Below are positions 13,089 through 25,200 of a DNA stretch of 64,000 nt, in pieces. The stretch's first letter is position 1. Each line of letters begins with the position of its first letter. The position numbers and the translations under genes are program-made. Origin of the DNA: Dolomedes plantarius (Eukaryota > Arthropoda > Arachnida > Araneae > Dolomedidae); the NCBI GenBank assembly GCA_907164885.2, contig OU015493.1, positions 51,533,996-51,597,995 on the forward strand. The letters run 5' to 3'. The notes under the pieces were generated by a model. That model made no database searches. It was not told where the DNA came from and saw only the letters and a list, made by a program, of their open reading frames with translations.

Positions 13089-14810
13089 TATTACAGTATT
13101 TTATATAGATATATATAATGCAAAAATAATGATTTTCTATCATCGTATTTAATGTTCATAGTGTACCCTATAAGTTATTTTTTTATTGGTGCAGTTCCCC
13201 ACTTTAAATTTATATACCTTCCCTTAAATAATTTGATCTTAGGAACTCTTATTTCCACACGTGATCCCTCAATGAAGGCTGTAATGTTGTAAAATAGGCC
13301 ATATGTGGTTTTAAAGAAGAGTCCACTCTGCTGGAATTTTAGGGGGGAATACATTGATTGATATTTCTCAGTGGATTTGACAAAGTCTTATCGCACCCCG
13401 GCAAGAAAAGTGATACAATTCAAAAATGCAGCAATTGAGAAAAATCAACTGAAAGAATACTATAAAGATTGAACTAGCCTACAATAAAACTGATACAACT
13501 GCCCTCGGGTGGGCAAATTGCGAGATAGAGATGTGTTGCTTTTCGTGCACGATGGGGCACTTCATACATATTTTTCAATGGAATAACCTCTAAATTGCCA
13601 TTTTTTTACTTGTGTCCCTTTTCTTGTCCGGGTGCAATATATTGGACTGATGGTACACAGCATTTATACTTTTAGGCGTATTTGTGTTGTGAAAAGTTAA
13701 GACGCTGTCGGTCTGATCTAGGATTTCTAATGGCTCAGAGAGAAATGCACGAGTTAAAAAAAATGTTTTATGTCAGTATTGTACGATTTTATTTGAAAAT
13801 TTGATTGCCAGGAAGCACATGTATATGATTCCTCTCGAGGGTGTGAGAACTGTGTCCATCCGCGTTTTAGAATGAGCTCATCTTGTAATGAGCAGTTTTT
13901 GCAGCAGACTGGCGTGGATTTCTGAAAAGGTTGCCCTCATGTCGGAGTTTGCGACAAAAGAGAATTGGCTGAAAGTTTAATGACGAATAATAGATTTTTT
14001 TATTTCGTACTGAACCTGTAAAATTTTAATTTCCACTAACACGATCACTATTGACTCGAAAACTTTATTGTGGACTATCATATATGTTTATGTATGCAAG
14101 TATGCATGTATATTAATGTGCCTGTGCTATGTGCGTGTGTATGTGTGTGGGTCCTCGTATTGAGAAGCAATAATCAAAATCAATACACTTCCACATACTT
14201 TATGAACGCTTGCAGAAGGACATATTGCAAGTAAAACTAGAGGAAAAAACTCTAAAGTGCTGCAAGGAAAAAACTATAGCATTAGTAATACAAACTTTAA
14301 AAATCCACCATACGCAATTTTGGTTTTTGAAAATGATGTCTATATTCGTGAATCTGGTTAATTTTATGTTAATAGATAAGAGTTAAAAAAATGCTGGTGG
14401 AGTCCCGCCGCTGCGTCCTTTAATAACCATTACTATATATTTATGTACGTTTATGTATATGTGCGTACGTTTAAACAACCGCGCATAAAAAAAGTCTCCA
14501 TAATTTACGGGGTAACTAATTACTGTACGGTGAAAAACTCACTAGTTCGGCGACTTGTGTGCGCGTGACTATCAACTACCTTGTGCAGACTTCTACCAAT
14601 GTTGATTATGCTCCAAATAACGGGCGTCATGCAACGGTTTATTTGGCATCCTAAACGATTCCCATGCTTTGGGCATCTATGCTTGACTTCTTTTATCGAC
14701 CGTCATTGCCTTCTGTTTTACATGATCACTGCTTTCGTTGATTTTATCATTATTGGCATTCATTTTTCTTTTTCAGTATTCGGCGTGGAGTTACCCAAAA
14801 TTGATGCATC

Positions 14811-14812
<2 letters not shown>

Positions 14813-14885
<73 letters not shown>
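14813..14885. repeat. (TA)n microsatellite followed by G-rich tract
   Basis: About 36 uninterrupted TA units, then TATGTGGGGGGGG. Translated runs of Tyr/Ile across it are artefacts. Confidence 0.95.
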
Positions 14886-14888
<3 letters not shown>

Positions 14889-16132
14889 GGGGGGGGTTTG
14901 GGGGGCAGGCATTATGACCGATGTTGATATGTCATTTTTTCATGTTTTCGGCAAATTAAAAAAGTAACTTTTGTTGTGAAATATAAAATCGCTCAATTAC
15001 GTTTTTCAATCCAAATATTCTTTAGTTAATACTCATATTCAACCTCAAGCATATGGCTAGTCTTCAATGAAAATTTTCAATTAGGGACTGAAAAATTCAA
15101 TTAGGGACCAAGTATTACCTCTTATATACATAGCATCATTTGCAATACGAATAACTTAGTATTATTTCATAATTCCACTATCAGCTTTTGCCACATTGAA
15201 GAATCAGTTTTAAGTGTGACATATCAACTTAAAATATAAAATTGAATTCGGACATATCAACATTTGCCATAACTCCACAGATATATATATATACACGAAC
15301 AACGGAATTTGGGGCAACAGAAATTTGGGGGGAAATGTACTAAATAAAAAGAAAAATCTTACTTATTTTTTAAAAAAACATAAAAATCAAAAAAATTACA
15401 GGCCTTAATAAAAATAGAAAAGGGAATAAATTTGAATACAACTTCTTAATGTAATAAAAAGAATTAATAAATCCTTTTTATAGCCTTGATCGCAGTAAAC
15501 TGCTTGATTGAAACTCTATAATTTATTGTTCCAGATGTCGTAAAAATTTTGCGTTTTTACTTTCGTCTCATTTTGGCCTATGACACCGACAGGGTATATA
15601 TATAATAGCTCTCTATAGTTACTCTCAATACCTGTAACGAAATTTGGAAATCAGAAACAGAAGAAAAGATCACTACGGCAGGCGATGGCTTCTTGGATTG
15701 AAAAGTTGTAGTGGCGCTTCAGCAGCATCAAATAGACCAGTCGATGGGATTAATAAGTTTATTGGCTTTAGCACATGATTGAAATTTAAATGTTTAACAT
15801 ATTATAAGAAATAAAAACGAATAATAATTATTTACAAAAGATATTGCAGCGGAGAGAGTTGTATGCTTCATGTTCACTCCACATCCAACACGCTAAGTGA
15901 CGCGCAGTTTGACTTAGAAAAAAAGGAACGCCAGAAAAAAAGGAAAGTTAGTTTCTTTTGCCCTCGTGTTTATCTATGGTGCAATATGCCCAGCGACAGC
16001 TAGGCCTCACATGTAGAAACGGAAGTAGTTACATAAAGGATAAGTTTGTATAAGAATTATGGAAAGTAATAGACACAATCAGATAATAGAATTAATAACT
16101 GGTATTGTGTCATTATTCCTTACTTACTTACT

Positions 16133-16133
16133 T

Positions 16134-16227
<94 letters not shown>
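16133..16227. repeat. (CA)n-(TA)n compound microsatellite
   Basis: A CA run continues directly into about 36 TA units. It is immediately followed by the CpG-rich block. Confidence 0.95.
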
Positions 16228-16230
<3 letters not shown>

Positions 16231-16279
16231 TAATGTTACAAGTTGTTCAGTTTGACAGCTACAATGAATGACCGGAATA

Positions 16280-16600
16280 GAAGGATAGATTTGTTAGCAG
16301 AGATTAGAGGTGCCAAAGAGGGGACACCGCCCCGATTCGGTCGCGTCATCATGAATCACCGCCGCCTACCCACGTTTTACCGGCGCCCACTAAATAAACA
16401 AAATTCTTATTGTCGAGGGCCCAAAGAGTATGGGCCTAGCGCGCCGAAGTGGGCACTCTATATCGAGCGGCGATTTCGTTTCCCGAACGCGTGTTTACGA
16501 TTTGCCGAAGTCTCCCAGGGCAACGACCGGCCGGCCGTCACGCACGGACCTCCCCGCGCGATCGAGCCCCCCCAGACGATCTCGATTCGAGGAACTTTTT
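16280..16600. promoter_or_regulatory. CpG-rich block, candidate internal promoter or enhancer
   Basis: About 320 bp of CpG-dense sequence (stretches such as CGGTCGCGTC, GGCCGGCCGTCACG and CCGCGCGATCGAG) in an otherwise AT-rich intron. A plus-strand ORF crosses it, but its Arg/Pro-rich composition is what GC-rich non-coding DNA gives, and no domain is visible. Lying in intron 1 of the stathmin-like gene, it could be an alternative promoter or conserved enhancer. This is inference from base composition and position only. Confidence 0.4.
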
Positions 16601-16808
16601 TAAATAATTCATTTCATAAGCTGTGTGTGGTGATCCTAAAATATCGACACACGTAGAGGCAGACATCGCTGTCTTGTCGGAAGTGCGCTCGACGGTTGCG
16701 ATAAAATATAGAAAGGTAACCTAAATGTAACACTAACAGAGGTGAAAGAGGAGGGTTGAGCTTGGAGTTTTCTATTTTTATTTTCTGCCCCCTCATCTGC
16801 CTCAAAAG

Positions 16809-17456
16809 ATGAATAGGGCAATTTTGTGTATCTTTTCCGGCTTGAAGTTTGGTTTATTCAGACAGCACGAGTCCGGAGCTACGTTTAACAGATTCCAGAG
16901 GAGTAGCAAGTTAAAACTACCAAAGATTCCATACTGTTTGAAAATATCTTTAAAGTTTCATTATTTCAGCAGTTTTGACTTATTTGCAATTTATAACCCC
17001 TCTTCTACCTCAACAGTCACACACAAATCTCAGATAAAAATCCTGTGTCACCAGCATAATTTTACTTGCAATGTACGTATTTTTTTTCTATTAAAAGCCA
17101 TTCTAACCACGGGAATTCAAATAGGAGTAACTGCAATCTTTTTAATAGGTAAGGACAAATTTATAAAAGGCACTTCAGATTTCGAAGCTAAACCTTTCAA
17201 TAAGCTATGCCGGTGTCCTAAAAAATTCCGTCAAGGTCATGGTCCATTAATGTATAGCTATCATTTATGTTTTGAGAGAAGACATCAAACGATCCGGTGG
17301 AATGTGCCGAGGTCAACCCAAACACGCAAAGGTAATACGCAAGAACTTCCGGGTCTGTATCAGAAAATTGGCGTATTCCTATATTTTTCATCCCGATTTC
17401 GATATCGAAGAGTAGGTAAACGATATCTGGCTCATAACGAGCGGCTAACGAGATGA
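16809..17456 (+). other. Open frame of 215 codons, not recognised
   Basis: This is one of the longest plus-strand frames outside transposons. It shows no family motif. A weakly hydrophobic segment near residues 87-115 (around FFLLKAILTTGIQIG) and a basic C-terminus are visible. The start follows no clear context, codon use is AT-driven, and no splice partners were found. It may be chance. It lies antisense in intron 1 of the stathmin-like gene. Confidence 0.2.
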
Positions 17457-17799
17457 GTGAATAAGACAGGGGAGTCAGCTGATGATCAAAGTTGTGGCTT
17501 TTTATCGTTTAGCGGGGGGATAAAATATAATTGTCATTTAAATGAAGTTAGTTCACCATTACTGTTAGGAAATGTAGCCTTTTAACGAAGAACTTTTTAT
17601 TAAAATAAAGGACATTGTAGTAAAAAAATTCCATTCATACATTCATATTATATTTTGCACCGTCACAGGGAGAAAGAAGGCTCAAGAGGTTGTTAGAGGG
17701 GGATCAACTCCCTAAACCTTTCTGATTGCGACCTATAAGTAAAGTTGAGCGTTGGCAGACACCTACACGTGAAGGACAAGTTTACTCATATTCCCTTAA

Positions 17800-18373
17800 G
17801 GCTGCTATGTACTGACCCAATTAGATTCGCTCACCTCCATGTTAACCTATGGAGAAAATTTGTCCACGGATTGCCGACTTGATTTTTTTAAAAATCAAGT
17901 CGGCAATTTATAAATTTTTTTTTTAAATTGTACTCCGTCATAGAAAAAGAAATTTTACATTTGTGTACATTTTTCGTTTTATTAAAAAAATGCAATTAAT
18001 ACTTTAAAATTATTCGGGGAAAAAAATCTGGTATAGTGTGTTTTAAACGCTCATAAATTCCTTCGGTGGACGAAATTTATAAAATGAATCCTGTAGCGCT
18101 TTGCAGAAAAGTTCAGGCTATCTGACAATACCAATTTTATTTGATTATCAGCATTTATGTACCTGTAAATAGTTGACAAAAATATATTTTAAATAAAATA
18201 TTTGGGGGCAGCGCTTAACCCCCCTATAGAGAGAGAGCCATTACAATCCCTCAAAATGTCAATCCTAAGGGGGGGTGGAATTCTCGAACTGTCAACTGGA
18301 CTCCTCCCACCACAAGAGTCTGCAAGAAAAGGAAAAGGGAAATACTATTTTTTTTTCTTAGTACATAGCAGCC
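17800..18373. mobile_element. TTAA-flanked MITE
   Basis: Ends are GGCTGCTATGTAC and its exact complement, each flanked by TTAA (17796-17799 and 18374-18377). A TTAA target duplication is typical of piggyBac and Kolobok elements. It is 574 bp and non-coding, with a perfect hairpin at 17870-17907 near the left end. Confidence 0.65.
17870..17907. repeat. Perfect 18-bp inverted repeat, 2-nt centre
   Basis: ATTGCCGACTTGATTTTT is followed, after two T, by its exact complement. It lies inside the TTAA-flanked MITE. It is too internal to be that element's terminus. Confidence 0.95.
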
Positions 18374-18946
18374 TTAAGACCTAAAACTATTGTCACGCCT
18401 ACAAACCTCTTTTCCTTCATTAAAGTATCTTCGATCAATAAAAATGTGTAAAATGATTTTTGATTTCCCCTCTTCTCTTGCCGTCTCCCCCTCAGTCAGT
18501 CAGTAGGCAAACAGACCGCAATCGATCCGTTATATTATCGATGAATTTGTTGATAAGGCAACAAGAGTAGAGGGCGGCCTTGAACTACGATAAACACAAA
18601 GGCGGATTCCAAGTAGTATACCCTTTTACGATACGAAAGACATAGCATGTTCCGAAAATAATCGAGGAACGTTTAACGACCTGCCGCTCTTAGACCTTTC
18701 GCAGAAATGCAGCGGCAGCGACTGGTCTGGGAAATTTGACGAAGCGCAAATAGAGAATGAATCACGTTAATGATCCCACTTAACGGTTGGGATTAGAGGA
18801 GAATTACAGGAGACTGATTCTCAATTCGCGATCATCGTCGCTTTCTTGTAATAACGGGAAAATTTCGCCTCGATAAGATATTGAATTTGAGGCAGAAAGA
18901 AATATTTTAAAAACCAGAAAGCCTGAATGAACCTACACCAACTATA

Positions 18947-19502
18947 TACAGGGACATCGAAAAAGGTGTCCGTGATTGCAACATGAAATAAAGAACCATA
19001 TAATAGAACTCATGGGGTTTATATTTTTACCAAAAGATACAGAAACGAATCAAGTTCGATATGAGCACCCCTCGTCATTCGGCACACATTTAGAGTCGAT
19101 CTCCATCCAGGTACGCTCGATCATAGGAGTCGTAGTCGCTATTGGATTCTGTATTGGATTCTATTGGATTCTGTCGCTATTGGATAAATTTCGTAGTCTC
19201 GTATTTTCTCAGCGTACACAATGTTTTTCAGGTTCAAGCCATAGAAAAAAGTCTAGAGGGGTCAAATTGGGGCTTCTTGGTAGCCAAAAAATTGGACCGT
19301 CCCTTCCTATCCAACTTCAAAACCCATGTAGGAAGGAACGCGAAGTCACAGCATCGGCGCATGCCCCAGCGCAATCACGGACATCATGACGTGGTAAAAT
19401 AGAACTCCCACATTTAACATACCATGTTCTGTTACGCAAAATCCGATCAGTTAATTGTTGCGCCCAACTGAAATCACGGATACCTTTTTCGATGACCATG
19501 TA
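18947..19502 (-). mobile_element. IS630/Tc1-type transposon, internally deleted, with transposase C-terminus
   Basis: Inverted ends: TACAGGGACATCGAAAAAGG on the left, and the complement of TACATGGTCATCGAAAAAGG on the right (to 19502). The minus strand encodes, with interruptions, WIGRDGPIFWLPRSPNLTPL followed by DFFLWL. This is the PRSPDLTPLDFFLWG signature around the last catalytic Asp of an arthropod IS630-superfamily transposase group. Further downstream a frame resembling ..ERTWMEID.. fits the C-terminal region. At 556 bp it keeps only the last third of the gene, so it cannot mobilise itself. Confidence 0.7.
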
Positions 19503-20083
19503 CTTCGTTTGAAGTGGGCTAGTTCTAAACAAACTCAAAGAAACTTGGGAAATTTTTCCGTGTTATCTACGAGTGATCGGATTAAATTCTTACTTTGGTG
19601 CCTATCCACCCAACTTGATTTTTCGACTGAATTCGAAGAATTCGTGTATTTTCGCAAGAGTGTGTCCAAAAATTCTGTAACAGGCACAAAAAAATGCCTC
19701 TCCAATTCACACTAAATAAAATCTTATCCAAAGAATATATGCTTGTAACTAATGTCAGACAACCGATTTGTTTTACGAAACAAGAATCGTAAACAATAGG
19801 AAAAGCCGTTGCTACTCTCCATATGTGTATTTGCTTTGAAGGCTACTTTGCGTGGCAAAAGGCAGGTCATTTGAATTTATTTACAAATAATGTTTTTTTC
19901 CTTTTAGGAGATTAAAGAAGTCTTTCTATTACCCTATTTTGTTTCCTTGTTGTCAGGAAATATAATTTCTTTGCACTGCGCCCGAATCCAGATTCATAAT
20001 AACTCCGTGCACACATTTCTAAAAATAAAGTTTCTCACAGATATTATATCCGAAACCAGCGACAGATTAAGATGTTTACTTAC

Positions 20084-20150
20084 CGCCCTCTGCCGTGGGG
20101 GGTGGCGAGGCAGCTGCCGCTTTTGACGCTGCACAACCCATTCTTTTTTT
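20084..20150 (-). CDS. Stathmin-like gene, exon 1 (start codon exon)
   Basis: The acceptor (TCTGTTTCAG above 20150) is followed by 9 nt of 5' UTR, then ATG at 20141-20139. The exon encodes MGCAASKAAAASPPPTAEG and leaves one G for the Val codon completed in exon 2; the donor is GTAAGT from 20083. Gly2 and Cys3 with small and basic residues after them form a classic N-myristoylation plus palmitoylation signal, so the protein is probably anchored to membranes. The acceptor before the ATG means at least one non-coding exon lies upstream (higher coordinates). Stathmin-domain proteins with lipidated N-termini are known; this short version may be a divergent arthropod member. Function is inferred, not shown. 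Confidence 0.72.
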
Positions 20151-20366
20151 CTGAAACAGAGAAAAAAGGAAGTGTTTTAGAGATGTCAAACGCTCGGTGA
20201 GAAACTAGGATCATTCGACTGATCATTTCCCACTCTCGGCGACTTTCATGTTACAAATACTTATTAACGTATGTTTTTCGTGGCTTTTCTAGAATGTAAC
20301 AAGTAAATACGATGCATTTTCCTAATTAAATTCGTTCGTATCGAAAGCTTGAAGATCAGCTAAAAA

Positions 20367-21922
20367 TACACGGCTCAAAAAAATTAGAGGAGCAAGCAAA
20401 GAAGTTAAGAAAACCGTTCGAGACAGCCACGTATTGGCATAAAATGGATAGTACACGCGTATCAATGCGCAATACAGAAAAAAAGACGAAAAAATTTCGT
20501 AATTAAGCTTTAATTCTTTGAAAATATGGATAAAACATGAAAAGATGATTTAGGGCAACAATTTGGTTACATACAAACGATAAAAAAAAGTATTGTTTAG
20601 AAATGATGCAAGATTTTTAATATGGCGTGTGGTCTCCTCGAACAGCTAAGACAGCTGCACACCTGTTTTCCATGGATGCGATGATGTTATCGATAAGACT
20701 TTGGAGAATACTGTTCCACTCCTCAAGAAGTGCAATCTCCAAGTCTCGGAGAGTAAAAGGAGGCCTTGGTCTCGCAGTAATGCGTCGTCCGAGCATGTCC
20801 CAAACATGCTCGATTGGATTCAGGTCAGGAGAGCACGCTGGCCATTCCATACGCTGTTTTATTTCAGCTTCAAGCATGTTCTCCACAAGACGAGCTGTAT
20901 GCGTTCTGGCATTATCATGCTGGAAAACAAAGGAATCTCCAATGGCTGCAGCGTAAGGTATGACATGAGGTCTCAGTATCTCGTCTGCATACCTTCGGGC
21001 CGTCAAAGTACCATTCCGAATGATATGCAGGTCCGTACGTCCACCTATGCTGATTCCACCCCATACCATAAAACCAGCTCGTCTGTATTGTGACCTTTCA
21101 CGAACGAATGTGGGGTTATTTCGAGTGCCCCTTTCCCTCCATACAAAAACACGTCGGGTGTCACACTCCAGACTGAATCGGGACTCGTCTGTAAACAGCA
21201 CTTGGCGCCAATCATGTTGCTCCCAATCTCGATGTTCAGCAGCCCATCTTCTTTGGGCTGCACGGTGGAGTGAGGCCAACGGAATGCAGACCATTGGCTT
21301 GCGTGCATAGAGACCTCCCTGATGAAGCCTATTACGTACTGTTTGGCTGGACACCCTTCGTCCTGTTGCCAAGTGCAAATGTCTTTGCAGCTTAGTAGCA
21401 CTGTCTGTTCTGCTTCGACGAGCTCTTAACAGTATATACCGGTCATCAGTTGCTGTAGTGGCGCGTGGCCAGCCTTGCCCCGGTCGACGTCTAACATTCC
21501 CTGTTTCTTGGAATCGATTCCACAGCCTTGCAACGACACTTCTGGTTACTCCAACAGCGTCCGCGACACTACGTTGTGTTTGCCTGGATTCAAGTCTGCC
21601 TATAATACGCCATCCCATGGGTTCCGGTAAATCACGTTGTTGAGACATTTTTAAGTCACCATTTCTCAAAAAGAATAACTGATCAATCGAATTTCACAGT
21701 TAAGTCAGTGAAACAGGCATTTCTGCAACATCCCGATTTCCGCCCTTATCTTCTTTTTCTGGTTTTTGACATCATGAACTTTGATTTGCATATGAAGTTT
21801 TCTTCTTCTGTTTCCTGATAGGCTTTAAATTATGGATGATTTATTTTATATTACTTATCGGTGTAAGTATTTGCGTAATTTCGTTAAAATCATGTGCTCC
21901 CCTAATTGTTTTGAGTAGTGTA
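20367..21922 (-). mobile_element. Complete Tc1-like element
   Basis: 1,556 bp including TA at both ends. The termini are TACACGGCTCAAAAAAATTA on the left and, reading inward from the right, TACACTACTCAAAACAATTA; they continue as matching AATTAG[A/G]GGAGCA. Size, TA target and a single transposase gene are standard for Tc1. It lies about 0.2 kb upstream of the start-codon exon of the stathmin-like gene, inside its presumed 5' UTR intron. Confidence 0.88.
20617..21669 (-). CDS. Tc1-like transposase, DD34E, intact frame
   Basis: This 350-codon frame has no stop or frameshift, the usual length for Tc1 transposases (about 340). The N-terminal half holds the paired helix-turn-helix DNA-binding region (RSVADAVGVTRSVVARLWNR) and a GRPR-like linker in the form GQGWPRATT. 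The catalytic core shows LFTDESRF (Asp), FQHDNARTH (Asp) and NPIEHVW (Glu). Counting residues between the second Asp and the Glu gives 34, the DD34E spacing. Met1 or Met8 (MSQQRDLP) could be the start; Met8 better fits the usual N-terminus. With both inverted ends present, this copy is a candidate autonomous element. Activity cannot be judged from one copy. Confidence 0.9.
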   Translation of the reverse strand: MRNGDLKMSQQRDLPEPMGWRIIGRLESRQTQRSVADAVGVTRSVVARLWNRFQETGNVRRRPGQGWPRATTATDDRYILLRARRSRTDSATKLQRHLHLATGRRVSSQTVRNRLHQGGLYARKPMVCIPLASLHRAAQRRWAAEHRDWEQHDWRQVLFTDESRFSLECDTRRVFVWRERGTRNNPTFVRERSQYRRAGFMVWGGISIGGRTDLHIIRNGTLTARRYADEILRPHVIPYAAAIGDSFVFQHDNARTHTARLVENMLEAEIKQRMEWPACSPDLNPIEHVWDMLGRRITARPRPPFTLRDLEIALLEEWNSILQSLIDNIIASMENRCAAVLAVRGDHTPY

Positions 21923-22114
21923 TTTTGCCATCTCATTCAAACCTCCTTTAGCTCTATTTCTTTTAACTGTGCTGGATCTTGCAGTCTAATTTATGAAGGT
22001 TCCGTTTTTCAACAACACAAGATATGTTTTGTTTTGTATTTTTTTAGGAGGGGGGGAGAGGGGCGCAAACAAAAAATTCTTTAGGGAGAACCATGTTTGT
22101 TTATTAGCTTAAGA

Positions 22115-22235
22115 CAGGGGTGGGCAAATAGCGGCCCGCTACAGATTTTTTTGTGGCCCGCCAAGACACCCAAAAAAACTGCCAAAGACAGCCAAAAACT
22201 CCAAGACAGCCAGAAAAACTGCCAATATTTATTTT
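22115..22235 (+). mobile_element. hAT-type terminus, solitary end
   Basis: CAGGGGTGGGCAAATAGCGG followed by CCCGC is the usual start of many hAT elements (CAGGGGTGGGCAAAC..CGGCCCG). The following bases are a degenerate tandem repeat (AAGACAGCCAAAAACTGCC-like, about 4 units, to 22235). No matching opposite end was seen, so this is a truncated copy. Confidence 0.6.
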
Positions 22236-22299
22236 ATTTATATTTCTTGATTTTTATGATAAAATTTATACATTTTCTGAAATGCAAAGTTAACTAATA

Positions 22300-25200
22300 A
22301 ATGCAATAATTTGAAAAGGTGCGACCCTCTACTAACCTCCGTTTACACAAAGTGGTCCCAGGGACAAAACAATTGTCCTCCCATGGCTTAAGACATACCA
22401 TAGAAATTTTGTTTCAAAGACTAAATCACTAATCACACGTTTCTCTGTTAAAACAAAAGTAGATAAAACGTTTTATGCTGTACTTTCTATGCGTACATCT
22501 ATACTTAAAATCTATTGATCTTGATTGATTCTATTGATTTTTCCACGATTTGCTATCTTTGAAAGAAAGCTGCATCTAAAATACCTCGTAAGGTATCGCT
22601 ATGAATTTTTACTGTTTGCGTGTTTATTTTTCCTCAATTATCATTAAACAGTCGTTCGGTTTGTTTTTAGATATGAAATTTTGAAAATATTTTCCAAAAT
22701 CAAAAATTACTCAAAAGAAAATATGAAAATGACTTTTATGCCCTTGAAGGTGATAAAAGATTTTACTACTGAAGTCAAAATATTTTAAACCTCTCTTATG
22801 CCCGAAAGGGAGGAAAATGAGCAAAGCCATGCTCAGTGTTTCAGCAATCGATTCTGCAGATATATCCAGAACTTAACGTTTAATTTTTAAATTTTTTTAA
22901 ATTATGCAAATATACTTTTTATACCTATTGTGATCTTTATACAGACTCATCTAAGAAAAACTCAACAAAATGTCCTTTAGTAAATTTTGTGTCCCAGATG
23001 CCTGTTAGCATTTAGCCCCCCCCCCAAAAAAAAAAAAAAATAGTACAATCAGTGGTACAGTACGTGCTAAGTCGGTCCTCTGTTTTCCTCGTTGTTCTGA
23101 GTGTAAGATTCCGGTATGTGCCACTGCATGCACAGATCCTCTTATTCAAATAGCTTGAAAATTCTCTTTGAAATTTTACTGTTTGAAAAGCTGGATCTGG
23201 TTACGCTTCAAAATTTAACTTTGAGACGAGGCGAGGTGCATTCAATGCTTTGATCTCATACTGGCCAAATACGAAATTCCCCATCGCATTCTTCCGCGGT
23301 GTGAATAAGTATCTGTTAGTCTTTGATTTAAGTATCACCTCACCTGGGGGTTGGCAAACATTTTTTACAGTACCCCCTTGATCATATCCAAAAGTCAAAT
23401 GCACCCCTCCAAAAAATTGTGCCCAGAACTAACGTTTAAAAAAAATAATAGAACTGTCATGCAAACAATCGACAATACCTTCGATGGTTGTAATTTCAGT
23501 CTTCCAAGGACAAGGATCGAAATCGTGTCATCACACCATGAGACAGGTATTTTACCCACTGAACTACCCTCGCACCACAATGATAGGAAGTGTTATTTTG
23601 AATTGCTTATGCTTACATACGTAGTATTATAATGAAACCTACGAGTAATAGAAAAATATTTGAAAAGAAACAAAGATATTTAGAGAATGCTTCTTTCATG
23701 ACCTTAATATTATTTCTACTCCAAATAACTTAATACCAGAAAAAAAATTAAATTAAAAGTAAATCCATCATCTAGAATTATCCTAATGTTTTTTCAGGAA
23801 TTCGTTAAAAAAAGAACTGAATAAAAACAGAGGCCATTTTTTTAAAATCCAAATTCTTGAATCGAGAGATCACCCATCCTGTAAGTTTTTGAGAAAAAGG
23901 TATGTTGCGTCAGTTAAAACTTTAAACTGGGTCCTTTTGTCTACTGACTAGTTATTTCGCAGGTAATCCTAAGGAAAAACCATAAATATTAATATATATC
24001 TCCGATATATAAAAACCATTGAAAGGTAAATAAGGCAAATTTTGAAAATAAAACCAATGGAAAAAAATTTCTGCCACTTCTTACTTTCTCGTGATGTTGC
24101 CGATTTTTTCTAAAGAGCTGCCAGGGTACTATAAAAAAATCACGTGTCACTCTTGGGTGAACAGATAATTCTTATGATTCATTACTATAATCACAAAAAT
24201 TTAGTGACAGACTTGGCGATATTTGAAAATGCGTTACGCTCTATAAATCAAATATCATAAGATCTTTAATATTTATAAAAGCCATGTTTCTGAATAATAT
24301 CTCTTAGATTTTATTTCATGTCGGTGAAGTTTCAGATTCAATATCCTTGTTGCGAGAGTCACTCGGAGACTAGTCACTAATCGGGTATTAGTCGGCAAGA
24401 GTCACTCGGCACTAGACAAGATGGAAGGGGACTGAGGAAAATGTTCGCTTTTAGGGAATGTTAAATATTGTGGTGTCTAGGGAGATTTTTCCCTCGTCTA
24501 GTTGTCAGATTTTATATTAAGCAAACTGAACTGGGTTCTTTTAGTCTATACAGGAGAAATTTCCATTGATGAAGTAGTTTACAGATAGCGCTAACAGTTG
24601 AACAGGTTTGGGACAAAAAAAGAATATAGTTCAATTAACCTAGTCCGAAAAGTAAAAATGAAAGTGAAAAAATCGCCGAATTAACCTTTATGGCTTTTTC
24701 AATCAGTTTTCTCAAATATTAACTACCTTATGGAGAAGTTGGAAATGGATGCGATATTAAAAAAATGCACTCTCTTCGACGACATACCTCTAAGTGCTTG
24801 AAACGATTATCGATAGAATTCGATATCCATCCACCAACTTCGAGAAAACAGTCTATCACGTGATCTAACGGAGCGACACAGCACCTATTAATGAAACTTG
24901 TTGTTTCCCTCAAAATGGCTGATTAATGACGGGCAAAAAATCTTTTATTCTCCGTTCGGGATCGATAGCCAAAGGGAACAATCGCTTAATCCATTTGAAG
25001 GGAAAACCGCGGCTTTCTCATTTCCCGTCTGCGTCGCGTCTTTTCTTCGTGTTTGACCCCCTTTGGTCGACAAAACTTCACGCCATTTCGACGTTATCAG
25101 ACGTACGTGTATTAGGAAATCGTCGACAGCTGGACATAAACAAGCGTGTAGCTTATGAAATGTGCTGTGTAACCTCTAATGGGACTAGTCACCCATCAGA

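Larger units (their letters stand above)
12054..20083 (-). other. Intron 1 of the stathmin-like gene
   Basis: Intron of 8.03 kb (donor GTAAGT from 20083). It contains a short MITE (12833-13088), (TA)n tracts at 14.8 and 16.15 kb, a CpG-rich block (16.28-16.6 kb), a TTAA-flanked MITE (17.8-18.4 kb), a moderately GC-rich unique block (about 18.5-18.85 kb) and an IS630-type remnant (18.95-19.5 kb). I see nothing assignable from 13.1 to 14.8 kb or from 14.9 to 16.1 kb. Confidence 0.6.

Noticed and set aside
14581..14967. ORFs with long Tyr-Ile runs (also at 16059, 32481, 35602, 36397, 43657, 45817, 54436)
   Set aside because: They are translations of (TA)n and (CA)n microsatellites, open only because TA repeats lack stops in two frames.
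16243..16656. 137-codon ORF in the CpG-rich block
   Set aside because: Arg/Pro-rich composition follows from base content; no domain, no splice partner and no codon signal.
20627..21643. Plus-strand ORFs opposite the Tc1 transposase
   Set aside because: Antisense shadows of the intact transposase frame.
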